64,000 nt of DNA from Pseudoflavitalea rhizosphaerae (lineage in GTDB: Bacteria; Bacteroidota; Bacteroidia; Chitinophagales; Chitinophagaceae), in NCBI RefSeq assembly GCF_003991355.1, contig NZ_RCSU01000011.1, forward strand, positions 62,001 through 126,000, written 5' to 3'. Every line of letters begins with the position of its first letter. Position 1 is the stretch's first letter. Positions 1 through 8,247 of the stretch are shown here, in pieces. Position numbers and translations under genes: made by a program. Under the pieces are notes generated by a model. The model did not search any database, was not told the origin of the DNA, and saw only the letters and a list, made by a program, of their open reading frames with translations.

Positions 1-680
1 TTTTCCTGTTGATCTTTCATTTTTTACTGGCAAGCAGGGCCTCTATTCTGTTATTGTATTCTTCTATCCTTCTCTATGCTATTTATATCATAGTCCTCCG
101 CAAAAAAATCAAATTGGGTTTATTGGTCATTGGAGGCTTAGTAATGGGAGGAGTATTGCTTGTAAGTGTATTCCCAAAAACGATCAATCGATTTAGAGAG
201 CTGGGATATCGTCACTATGAATATTCAAATAAGGGTGCAGAAAGCCATTACAATATGGAAGTAAAGGAAGGTCAATGGAACGGAGCAAATATCAGGTTGG
301 CCGTATGGCAATGCGGTTGGGAACTGGTTCAGCTTAATCCTATACTGGGCACGGGACTTGGTGATAAAATGGACGACCTACTGGAAGTGTATAAAAGAAA
401 TGGATTTGTAATGGGAGTTGAAACAAGGCGAAACTTGCATAATACTTATTTGGACGTGCTGGTGTCTACTGGTTTTGTTGGCTTGCTGCTATTCCTGCTA
501 TCCTGGGTATTCCTGCCATTGACCTACTGTTTTAAGAACAGGGATTGGGTAGGAGCCTGCATTATTGGTGCTATTGCATTCGGCTGTATCACTGAAACTT
601 ATATTGACCGCAGTCAGGGTAATTATATGTTTAGTTTCCTGATCACTTTCATAATTAGTACGCGCAAACAGGATCAATGA
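1..680 (+). CDS. O-antigen ligase/polymerase family membrane protein (3' part only)
   Basis: The reading frame is open from the window edge, so the true start lies upstream and about 225 C-terminal residues are visible. It has an N-terminal hydrophobic segment, a short basic loop, a second membrane segment, a roughly 90-residue extracytoplasmic stretch, and a hydrophobic C-terminal third. The motif RRNLHNTYLDVLVSTG followed by a membrane helix is the usual C-terminal signature of Wzy/WaaL-type O-antigen polymerases and ligases. These integral membrane enzymes polymerise or transfer lipid-linked glycan on the periplasmic face. Its last 7 bp overlap the converging end of the ABC ATPase gene. 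The assignment to the broad family is good; ligase versus polymerase cannot be decided here. Confidence 0.75.
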   Translation, partial: FLLIFHFLLASRASILLLYSSILLYAIYIIVLRKKIKLGLLVIGGLVMGGVLLVSVFPKTINRFRELGYRHYEYSNKGAESHYNMEVKEGQWNGANIRLAVWQCGWELVQLNPILGTGLGDKMDDLLEVYKRNGFVMGVETRRNLHNTYLDVLVSTGFVGLLLFLLSWVFLPLTYCFKNRDWVGACIIGAIAFGCITETYIDRSQGNYMFSFLITFIISTRKQDQ

Positions 681-1411
681 TTGTCTGAAATATACATGTC
701 TATGGCTGTTTGCGTATCTCCATAGAATTCAAGAGTACCATTTTTCATGAATGCGCAGCGGTTGCAGTACTGTTTGATCACATCCATCGAATGGCTTACA
801 AGGATAACGGTTTTTCCTGCGATCCAACTACTTTCGAAAACTTTTACTGCTTTTTCCTGGAACCTCATATCGCCCACAGCGAAGATCTCATCCAGGAACA
901 TAATATCCGCACCAGCATTCACTGCTATGGAGAAACCAAGTCTGGCAACCATTCCGGATGAAAAGAATCGGATCTTTGTATCAACAAATTCCCGCAGTTC
1001 TGCAAAGTCGATGATCTTATCGAAGATCTTATCGATCTCCTTAATTGTAAGCCCGAGTACCGATGCTGATACGTAAACATTTTCGCGAGCTGTCAATTGG
1101 TGGCTCATTCCTACTCCCAGGTTCATCAGTAAGGTAGTGCCGTTGATATTGATCTCTCCGGTATCTATAGGGTAAACACCTGCGAGCAACCTGATCAGTG
1201 TTGATTTTCCACAGCCGTTCCTTCCCAGGATACCGATGCACTCTCCTTTGTAAATATCGAAGTTCATCGGTTTGATCGCCTCCACGCGTTTGGCCCGCAT
1301 TGGCGTGAAGAGATTGAATAATCTGTGCTTAACCGTATTGTGACTATCTTCCGTTATGCGGAATGTCTTACTAATATTCCTGGCTTCTATTGCGAGTTCT
1401 TTGTTCAGCAT
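674..1411 (-). CDS. ABC transporter ATP-binding protein, polysaccharide export (Wzt/TagH type)
   Basis: A 245-residue ATPase, predicted to energise export of a lipid-linked polysaccharide across the inner membrane with the permease encoded just upstream. Visible motifs are Walker A GRNGCGKST (about residues 63-71), an ABC signature variant FSSGMVARLGFS, Walker B ADIMFLDEIFAVGD and the switch His in VSHSMD. The short length means the C-terminal carbohydrate-binding extension found in some Wzt proteins is absent, as in TagH/KpsT-like ATPases. The ATG at 1411 lies 2 nt after the permease stop, so the two are co-transcribed. The operon order is GT fusion, permease, ATPase. Confidence 0.9.
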   Translation of the reverse strand: MLNKELAIEARNISKTFRITEDSHNTVKHRLFNLFTPMRAKRVEAIKPMNFDIYKGECIGILGRNGCGKSTLIRLLAGVYPIDTGEININGTTLLMNLGVGMSHQLTARENVYVSASVLGLTIKEIDKIFDKIIDFAELREFVDTKIRFFSSGMVARLGFSIAVNAGADIMFLDEIFAVGDMRFQEKAVKVFESSWIAGKTVILVSHSMDVIKQYCNRCAFMKNGTLEFYGDTQTAIDMYISDNH

Positions 1412-1413
1412 AA

Positions 1414-2211
1414 TTATAATTTTTCGGCTGCCTTAACACCCAGTTTATTCAATAATGAAAGACCTATCAAAAGCAATAGGAGCGCGTATCCAAAATCAAC
1501 CAGCAGCAACTTGAAGTCCGGGGTCTGCCCTTCCATCATCACTCTTCTTGCATTGATTATGATACCGGCAATAGGGTTCGCAAATTCTAAAGCAGGCAAA
1601 GATGTTTTGAAGGTGGTCAGCTTATAAAAAATGGGGGAAAGAAAGAAAAGGAAGGTGGTGAACGCAACCCAGATTTGAGAAATGTCCTTGGCAACAATGT
1701 AAATATTGGAAAGTATCAGGGAAACGCCTAACGACAAAATGAAAAGATTTATGAACAGGAATAGCATCCACAGATTGGATAGTGAAAACGCCAGGGTCTG
1801 CAATTCAATCAGGTTGTAAAACAGCAGGAACATTACGAAATTGAAAAGGAAGCCGATGGAATTAGCCATCAAAGTAGAGAGGTAGATCTCAAACTTATTC
1901 ATGTTGCTATATTCATACAGGTATTTTTTCGTGTATAGAAGTTGTATAGTACCTGTAGTACATTCCATAAAAAAGTTCCAGATGATCAAACCTATGAAAA
2001 GATAAGATGCGAAATTGGGTACATCTGTTTTCAGGATAGTTTTGAAAGCAATGTAATACACCGCCATATCCATCATCGGTTTGAAAAGCGCCCATAAGAG
2101 ACCGAGCCTGTTCTCGTAATATCTTAGTTTGAACTCAATCTTCGCCAGTAACCAGATCCTTTCAATTTTATTTTTGCTTTTGGCCCAGTCTTTTATGAGT
2201 TTTTGAAACAT
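1414..2211 (-). CDS. ABC-2 type permease, polysaccharide export (Wzm/TagG type)
   Basis: A 265-residue inner-membrane permease. About six hydrophobic segments follow an amphipathic N-terminus containing KIEFKLRYYENRLGLLWALFKP, which is interrupted here only by the usual Wzm/TagG interface-helix pattern. The C-terminal half carries the characteristic LSPIFYKL and ANPIAGIINARR-like motif of ABC-2 polysaccharide exporters. It starts with ATG 1 nt from the end of the upstream glycosyltransferase fusion and ends 2 nt before the ATPase, which argues for a single transcript. It should form the membrane half of the exporter with the product of 674-1411. Confidence 0.88.
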   Translation of the reverse strand: MFQKLIKDWAKSKNKIERIWLLAKIEFKLRYYENRLGLLWALFKPMMDMAVYYIAFKTILKTDVPNFASYLFIGLIIWNFFMECTTGTIQLLYTKKYLYEYSNMNKFEIYLSTLMANSIGFLFNFVMFLLFYNLIELQTLAFSLSNLWMLFLFINLFILSLGVSLILSNIYIVAKDISQIWVAFTTFLFFLSPIFYKLTTFKTSLPALEFANPIAGIIINARRVMMEGQTPDFKLLLVDFGYALLLLLIGLSLLNKLGVKAAEKL

Positions 2212-2212
2212 G

Positions 2213-4387
2213 CTATTCTATTAGTCTTTTTACTTTTAAAGCGAACTTTTTTAAATAATAGTTTTTGGCAACAATTTTCCTGAGCCTTCTATTTATGAAA
2301 CTTCTCGTAACTGCCGGCACAGATCCATTCCAGGGTTCAAGGGTCGGATTATCTATATTCACTCCTGAACCATTTGTGTTCAGGATATTCATTATATCAG
2401 CCGTATATTTCGAATAGAAGTCATTGTGTTTATTAGTAATGTATGAATGTAGAAAATATGTTTGAGTCTTTGAAATACTCCTAAACAAAGAATCCTTTCT
2501 TACCCTGTAATTAAACAAAGCCTCCGGTAATGACGCTCCAGTTAAGCCTTTTGCAGTCATATGCACAATACATTCCCAATCTTCCATACCCTGAAATGAC
2601 ATATTGGGATCATTACCAGCCTGCAGATAAGAGGCTTTTTTGAATACCAATGCGCTGCTATTCATTGTATTATGAATAAGAAAGTAAGGTGGCTCAGGCA
2701 TAAATGACGCCCAATATCCTGTATTACCTTCAAAATATTTAAACCAGCAACCTACAAAGTGTACATTATCATAATGCTTTAATACTCTCAGGGCCTTTTC
2801 ATAATAGGTCTCGTCAATAGTATCGTCTGCATCCAGAAAGGCCAGGTACTCTCCATTGGCAAAGCCTGCACCGTAATTTCTGGCAGCCGCCAGGCCCCCG
2901 TTGGGCTTGTGCACCACCTGAACCTTCGGATAATTCTTTTTCAACAGTTCCAGCGCTTCAATACTTTCAGGATTGGTTGACCCGTCATCGATTACCAGTA
3001 TCTCCAGATTTTTGTAAGTCGACTGCAGAATTGAATCTACTGTTTCAATTACAAGATTGCCAAGATTGTAATAAGGTATAACAACAGAGACGAGCTCCTT
3101 CTTGCTTCCATTTATACTCAGGCTTTCCGGCTGTACAGTAAGGGGAATAGGCCTGATATAAGGAAAGGTTCTGGAATTTGCAGGGAGCTGGTTCCTGTAT
3201 TTTTCAATTACCCGCATTTTTTGCGTGTAAATGGTTGCGAAATTATAACCATTTACGATCTTTTCATAGGCTTTTTTGCCTATAGCTACAATTTCTTCAT
3301 TTGTCAAGGAAATGATGTGCTGAAGCTTATTGTAGAAGGTCTGTGGGCTATTATGGTCAAACAAAAAGCCGTCTATACCATCTTCAATCACTTCAATATG
3401 GCCCCCCTGGCTAGACGCCAGTACCAATTTCCCTTCCTGCATAGTTTCCAATACAGTATAAGGAAGATTGTCTACCAGACTTGGAATGATCACAACATGA
3501 GCCTTTTCAAGATACTTCTTGATCTCAGGAGATCTTAACTTGCCAGTTAATATGAGTAAACCTTTTTCTATGTATTTCCTGTACTTCTTATATATATACT
3601 CTCTTGCCGGCATGTCTTCTGCATGCAAAATAAAATCTGTTTCACCTATGATGGTAAGGGGATGTGGAAATCCCTGATCCCACAAGGTTTTGAAGTACTC
3701 TATCAACTGGAACCCGCCTTTCATATAAACCATCTTACCGAAAAACACGATCTTATTCCTCTCGAAGTGAGGACGGGGCGGTTGAGAGCTTGTGTGAATT
3801 GGATTTGGAACAACAATTACTTCTTTATCGTTGATCCGGAAATCCTCGGCCAGCCTGTCTACAAGGTACTGACTGGGAGAGATCAGTATGTCACTGGCGA
3901 GAATGGAAAACTTTTCCATCTCTCCGGTCCAGAAAGTGGGCAATTTATAAATGGCTTCCCTGTTCACACGCTGGTAAAGATAGGAAGTGGAATGTAGCGT
4001 TGTAAGTATACACAGATCGCGGAAATGTTCATATTGGAGCGTTTTGAAAAGCTGCAGGTAATAACCGATACCCTGATAGTCCTGAACTTCTACTATATCC
4101 GGCTTTGGCTCCTTCTGCAAATATTCTCCGATTGTATAAGCAAACTCATAGCTTAGGTACGCCTGTCTGCCAAGAACAGAAACTTTATCGGTCCTGTTGG
4201 TTGCAAAGCGGATCAGTTTGATATTATCAGAGTTGCTGATAACATCTTCAATAAGTGTTGAGTCAGGAACAAAAACAGTAACATTGTGCCCCTTTTCCGA
4301 TAACATCCTTGCTGTAAAAAAACAATAAGTGCTGATGCCTCCTCCAAAGAATGGTGGGTACTCGGTAGTTAAGATCCAATACTTCAT
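2213..4387 (-). CDS. Two-domain glycosyltransferase (GT4 + GT2 fusion), copy 1
   Basis: A 724-residue cytoplasmic protein made of two enzymes. Residues about 1-410 form a GT-B fold family 4 glycosyltransferase: N-terminal TTEYPPFFGGGIS, C-terminal FFGKMVYMKGG, and the donor-site run PSLVDNLPYTVLETMQEGK. Residues about 430-660 form a GT-A family 2 glycosyltransferase: VSVVIPYYNLG, VIDDGST, and the metal-binding LDADD. The C-terminal tail is basic and ends KKFALKVKRLIE. The fusion suggests two consecutive sugar additions by one polypeptide. It is the first gene of the operon with the ABC exporter, and a close paralogue lies directly upstream at 5011-7173. Sugar specificity cannot be read from the sequence. 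Confidence 0.88.
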   Translation of the reverse strand: MKYWILTTEYPPFFGGGISTYCFFTARMLSEKGHNVTVFVPDSTLIEDVISNSDNIKLIRFATNRTDKVSVLGRQAYLSYEFAYTIGEYLQKEPKPDIVEVQDYQGIGYYLQLFKTLQYEHFRDLCILTTLHSTSYLYQRVNREAIYKLPTFWTGEMEKFSILASDILISPSQYLVDRLAEDFRINDKEVIVVPNPIHTSSQPPRPHFERNKIVFFGKMVYMKGGFQLIEYFKTLWDQGFPHPLTIIGETDFILHAEDMPAREYIYKKYRKYIEKGLLILTGKLRSPEIKKYLEKAHVVIIPSLVDNLPYTVLETMQEGKLVLASSQGGHIEVIEDGIDGFLFDHNSPQTFYNKLQHIISLTNEEIVAIGKKAYEKIVNGYNFATIYTQKMRVIEKYRNQLPANSRTFPYIRPIPLTVQPESLSINGSKKELVSVVIPYYNLGNLVIETVDSILQSTYKNLEILVIDDGSTNPESIEALELLKKNYPKVQVVHKPNGGLAAARNYGAGFANGEYLAFLDADDTIDETYYEKALRVLKHYDNVHFVGCWFKYFEGNTGYWASFMPEPPYFLIHNTMNSSALVFKKASYLQAGNDPNMSFQGMEDWECIVHMTAKGLTGASLPEALFNYRVRKDSLFRSISKTQTYFLHSYITNKHNDFYSKYTADIMNILNTNGSGVNIDNPTLEPWNGSVPAVTRSFINRRLRKIVAKNYYLKKFALKVKRLIE

Positions 4388-5010
4388 GGATTAAGTTTTT
4401 CAGGTTTTCTTGAACATTCTAGTGAAATAGATTTCTCATGAGAATAGAATTAATTCTCAGATGCAGCAGAATTTTCAATTGATAGGTGCAGATTACAGCT
4501 TTATGATTTTCTGCAGGGGCTGAAAGCAGAGCATAAGAGCGAAATAGCAACAATTGAACAAGTAAATTAAGAGGTTCAGTCTCTCAAAAAGCTTGGATAA
4601 GGTATTGTTTACTTCATATTGGTCTTTCATAATTTCGGATTACTCATTTTATCTCATCATTAATATGAAAAGTATTTTCTTCTTTCTGCATGCTTGATAT
4701 ATTTTATTTCAGAAGCGCTGCATCAGTATGGAAAATCTTGGCAAAATTTATACCCGAATGCCAGGCATATAGCTTACTGTATCAATTCTCTCTTCTGCGG
4801 TTAAACATTAAGGAAACTTTAGTGACATGAAATGTCACTACAATGCAGATCACAATTATGCAATAAGTGTACAGCTACAGGATTAGATTAAAATTCGATG
4901 AAAATTTGGGTTGTAAATAAATTGAAACAAACAATCTGTTGGTAGTACTTGTTCCGGGTCAGGAAGGATGCGAACTATCGCCGTTCATATCGTGAACGTA
5001 TAAACGAAAA
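4388..5010. other. 623-bp gap between the two GT fusion genes
   Basis: No convincing gene was found. The gap holds two good palindromes, TGAGAAT-7nt-ATTCTCA at 4439-4459 and a 21-bp one at 4820-4840, plus a small inverted repeat CGTTCA-5nt-TGAACG at 4982-4998 just beyond the stop of the upstream gene. On the plus strand, 4454-4600 reads as a short charged, coiled-coil-like peptide (KAEHKSEIATIEQV, a stop, then EVQSLKKLG). This may be a decayed coding fragment. A promoter for the exporter operon is expected here, but no clear Bacteroidota -33/-7 pair was picked out. Confidence 0.5.
4820..4840. promoter_or_regulatory. Perfect 9-bp inverted repeat with 3-nt loop
   Basis: TAGTGACAT-gaa-ATGTCACTA is perfectly symmetric over both 9-nt arms. 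It lies in the gap upstream of the exporter operon, 433 bp before that start codon. There is no T-run on either strand, so it is not a standard terminator. The size and symmetry fit a dimeric regulator's operator or a small RNA hairpin. No regulator can be named. Confidence 0.4.
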
Positions 5011-7173
5011 TTACTTCCCGAGCAATTTTTTTAATTTTAACGCATACTTTTTCAAGTAGTAATTCCTGGAGATGATCCTTTTCAATTTGGCAACTATTCT
5101 TGAGGAGAAGCTACCAAAAGCTTCACGGGTTGGATTGTCAAGATTGATCCCTGAACCATTTGAGTTTAGAATATTTACGATGTCTGCAGTGTATTTTGAA
5201 TAGAAGGCAGCATGTTTATTGACTATATATGAATGAAGAAAAAAAGATTGCACTTTGGATATTTGTCTAAACATTGAATTCTTCCTAACCCTATAATTGA
5301 AAAGGGGCTCCGGGAGAGAGGCGCCGGTAAGTCCTTTGGAAGTCATATTCACAATACATTCCCAATCCTCCAAGCCCTGAAAAGACATTTCTGTATCATT
5401 ACCGGCCTGAAGGAAGGAGGCTTTCCTGAAAATAAGTGCACTGCTGTTCATCGTATTATGGATCAGGAAAAATGGAGGTTCGGGCATGTTAGATACCCAG
5501 TATCCTTTGTTGCCTTCAAAATATTTACACCAACAACCAACAAAGTGTACATTTTCATATTGCTCCAAAACCCTTACAGCTTTTTCATAATAGCTTGGGT
5601 GGATAGTATCATCTGCGTCTAGAATTGCAAGATATTCACCAGAAGCATGAGCCGCCCCATAATTTCTTGTATGTCCAAGTCCTCCATTGGGTTTATGTAA
5701 TACACGCACCGTTGGATAAGCCTTTTTCAGGTTATCCAAAGTTGCAATACTTACAGGATCGGTGGAGCCATCATCAACTACGAGTATTTCAAGCTTCTCA
5801 TATGTTGACTGCAATACTGATTCAATTGTTTCTTCCACCAGCTTGCCAAGATTGTAATAAGGAATTACAACGGAAACCAACCCTCTTTTATCATTATTCA
5901 ATGCCAGCGATTCAGTAGGCGCCGTGAGTGGAATTGGTCTGATATAAGGAAAGATATCAGACGCAACAGCAGGCTGGCTTTTGTAATTTTCGATAACCTG
6001 CATTTTTTGTGCATAGATGGTTTCAAAATTGTAGCCATTAATGATCTTACTGTGTGCATTCCTGCCTATCGTATAAATCTCTTCATCAGATAAAGAGAGT
6101 ACTTTTTCTAATTGTTCAAAGAAAGTTGAAGGTTGGTTATGATCGAACAAAAATCCGTCCACTCCATTCTCAATTACTTCCACATGACCACCCTGTTTGG
6201 AGGCAAGGACCAGCTTTCCCTCCAGCATTGTTTCAAGCACTGTGTATGGTAGATTATCCACTAAGCTTGGAATAACCACTACATGTGCTTTTTCAAGGTA
6301 CTTCCTGATTTCCTGTGATTTCAATTTGCCGGTGAGTACAAGCAGTCCACTTTCAACAAATTTGCCATACTTTTTATTGATGAAATCTCTCGCTAACATA
6401 TCCTCAGTGTGCAGGGCGAAGTCTGCATCACCAATAATGGTCAGAGGGTGGGCAAATCCCTGATTCCACAACTTTTTGAAATATTCTATCAATTGGAACC
6501 CTCCCTTCGTATATACCATTTTGCCGAAAAAAACGATATTGTTCCTTTCAAAACTTGTATCCTTCAGGGGAGAAGTTGACAGGATGGGATTGGGTATCAC
6601 AATAACTTCCCTGTCGTTAATGCGGAAATCTTCAGCCAGCCTGTCTACCAGGTATTGGCTGGGGGAGATCAGTATATCGCTGGCGAGGATGGCAAACTTT
6701 TCCATTTCACCCACCCAGAAAGTTGGAAATTTGTAGATCGCTTCCCTGTTAACTCTTTGGTATAATAATGCAGTTGAATGTAATGTAGTTAGGGTGCAAA
6801 GGTCCCGGAAATTTTCGTAACCCAGCTTTTTGAAAAGGTGCAAATAATAACCGAGGCCCTGGTAGTCCTGCACTTCAACTATGTCAGGCTTTGCTTCATT
6901 GTTAAGATATTCCCGTATCGTAATTGCCAGCTCATAACTTACCAGCGCATTGTAACCAAGATTTGAGTCCATGCCAGACTTGTTAATAGCAAACCGTACC
7001 AGTCTGATATGGTCAGATTCACTGATAACATCAGCAGAAAGAGTATTGTCTGGCACAAATACTGTTACAGAATGCCCTTTTTCTGACAACATTTTCGCAG
7101 TGAAGAAACAATAGGTACTAATGCCGCCTCCATAAAACGGAGGATATTCTGTTGTTAAAAGCCAATATTTCAC
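5011..7173 (-). CDS. Two-domain glycosyltransferase (GT4 + GT2 fusion), copy 2
   Basis: A paralogue of the 2213-4387 protein with the same architecture: family 4 glycosyltransferase over about the first 410 residues (TTEYPPFYGGGIS, PSLVDNLPYTVLETMLEGK), then a family 2 domain (VSVVIPYYNLG, VVDDGST, LDADD). The two proteins align end to end with few gaps and long identical runs, indicating tandem duplication. The start is taken as GTG at 7173, giving VKYWLLTTEYPP, because the paralogue begins MKYWILTTEYPP. The frame stays open to 7260, but the extra 29 residues have no counterpart in the paralogue. The acceptor or donor may have diverged between the copies; this is inference. Confidence 0.87.
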   Translation of the reverse strand: MKYWLLTTEYPPFYGGGISTYCFFTAKMLSEKGHSVTVFVPDNTLSADVISESDHIRLVRFAINKSGMDSNLGYNALVSYELAITIREYLNNEAKPDIVEVQDYQGLGYYLHLFKKLGYENFRDLCTLTTLHSTALLYQRVNREAIYKFPTFWVGEMEKFAILASDILISPSQYLVDRLAEDFRINDREVIVIPNPILSTSPLKDTSFERNNIVFFGKMVYTKGGFQLIEYFKKLWNQGFAHPLTIIGDADFALHTEDMLARDFINKKYGKFVESGLLVLTGKLKSQEIRKYLEKAHVVVIPSLVDNLPYTVLETMLEGKLVLASKQGGHVEVIENGVDGFLFDHNQPSTFFEQLEKVLSLSDEEIYTIGRNAHSKIINGYNFETIYAQKMQVIENYKSQPAVASDIFPYIRPIPLTAPTESLALNNDKRGLVSVVIPYYNLGKLVEETIESVLQSTYEKLEILVVDDGSTDPVSIATLDNLKKAYPTVRVLHKPNGGLGHTRNYGAAHASGEYLAILDADDTIHPSYYEKAVRVLEQYENVHFVGCWCKYFEGNKGYWVSNMPEPPFFLIHNTMNSSALIFRKASFLQAGNDTEMSFQGLEDWECIVNMTSKGLTGASLPEPLFNYRVRKNSMFRQISKVQSFFLHSYIVNKHAAFYSKYTADIVNILNSNGSGINLDNPTREAFGSFSSRIVAKLKRIISRNYYLKKYALKLKKLLGK

Positions 7174-7293
7174 AATCTTGATATATTCTGCAAATGTATG
7201 GTTTGTGGGGCATTGCATCAAGCCTGTACTAAGCAGGGCAACGATGCAGGGGACTGGCAAACATGTAAAAAATGCCTATTTTAGGAGCTTTAA

Positions 7294-8244
7294 ATGCTAT
7301 CTGCGCAATTTCAAATCCAATTCATTCAACAATTCATGAAATTCTTACTGCGTGCTGCAATCTACCTGACCGCATCCGCTTTCTGTGTTATTGCAGCGAA
7401 AAGCCGTTTTGGGGGCTCAGTTTGGTTGGCGCTATTGATTGGAGTAGCTACCTTTTCCTTCCTGTGGTATGCATACAAGGATTTCCAGTTTTCACAACTT
7501 AAGGTAAATAGTCGCAAGACAGGAAAGGCAATCGTGTTTTCTACAATAGTTTTTGCTGCCGCCTGGAATTGTTTTGCTCCGAAACCTGCTACAGGGAAGG
7601 CATATGCGAAAGTAACATTATCAGGACTTGCTGAAAAATCGCCTATTTCCCAGGCTAGCGAAGTTTGGGTGCTGGAAATTATCAATAAGGATTCAGGTTA
7701 TGATCTGAGTAAAATTAAAACAGAAGGTACAGAATGGGAAATGAAAGATGGGAAACTTCTGTTCAACCGGAGTAAATCTGCTTCAATAGATATTCTCATA
7801 GAGGACCCTGTAGCGCCATCTATCCGGTTCCTCGCTCATTCCTGGTCGGGGAAGGTTCGAATACAGGAAGGGAAGAAAGATACTATTCTCGATCTGGGGG
7901 CTGCTTCAGAATCCTATATCAATTATCCAGTCACAGACCCGGCTGCATTCTATCAGGATCTTCCAAGGCCTGTTTACCATTTAATGATCTTTGTAGGGGC
8001 TTTGCTCACTATGATATTGATCACAATGGGGGTTCTATGGCTTCCGCGGGAGCCCATGATTGTTGCAGGAGTAATGATCTGGAGTGGATTGGTATTGTTC
8101 CTGCTTAGTGATCAACTTACACTCACCAGGGATGAAAAATGGGTACTGCCAATACTAACTGTTCTTATTGGTGTTTGGGCCGGGAAGGGATTGGATAAAG
8201 GAGTGATCAGTTCGTATTCAAGGAAACAGCAACTGGGATTATAG
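7294..8244 (+). CDS. Membrane protein, N-terminal part of a split ORF
   Basis: 316 residues of unrecognised family. There are hydrophobic segments near residues 16-60, a third at about 70-85, a mostly soluble middle (about 90-220) that looks extracytoplasmic, and two or three membrane segments at about 225-300. ATG at 7294 is used; ATG at 7336 (MKFLLRAAIYL) is an alternative. The ORF ends in TAG at 8242-8244, and the next ORF continues in exactly the same frame from a GTG at 8248. The two may therefore be one long gene broken by a nonsense codon, or a translationally coupled pair. It belongs to the polysaccharide locus by position. Confidence 0.6.
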   Translation: MLSAQFQIQFIQQFMKFLLRAAIYLTASAFCVIAAKSRFGGSVWLALLIGVATFSFLWYAYKDFQFSQLKVNSRKTGKAIVFSTIVFAAAWNCFAPKPATGKAYAKVTLSGLAEKSPISQASEVWVLEIINKDSGYDLSKIKTEGTEWEMKDGKLLFNRSKSASIDILIEDPVAPSIRFLAHSWSGKVRIQEGKKDTILDLGAASESYINYPVTDPAAFYQDLPRPVYHLMIFVGALLTMILITMGVLWLPREPMIVAGVMIWSGLVLFLLSDQLTLTRDEKWVLPILTVLIGVWAGKGLDKGVISSYSRKQQLGL

Positions 8245-8247
8245 CTG

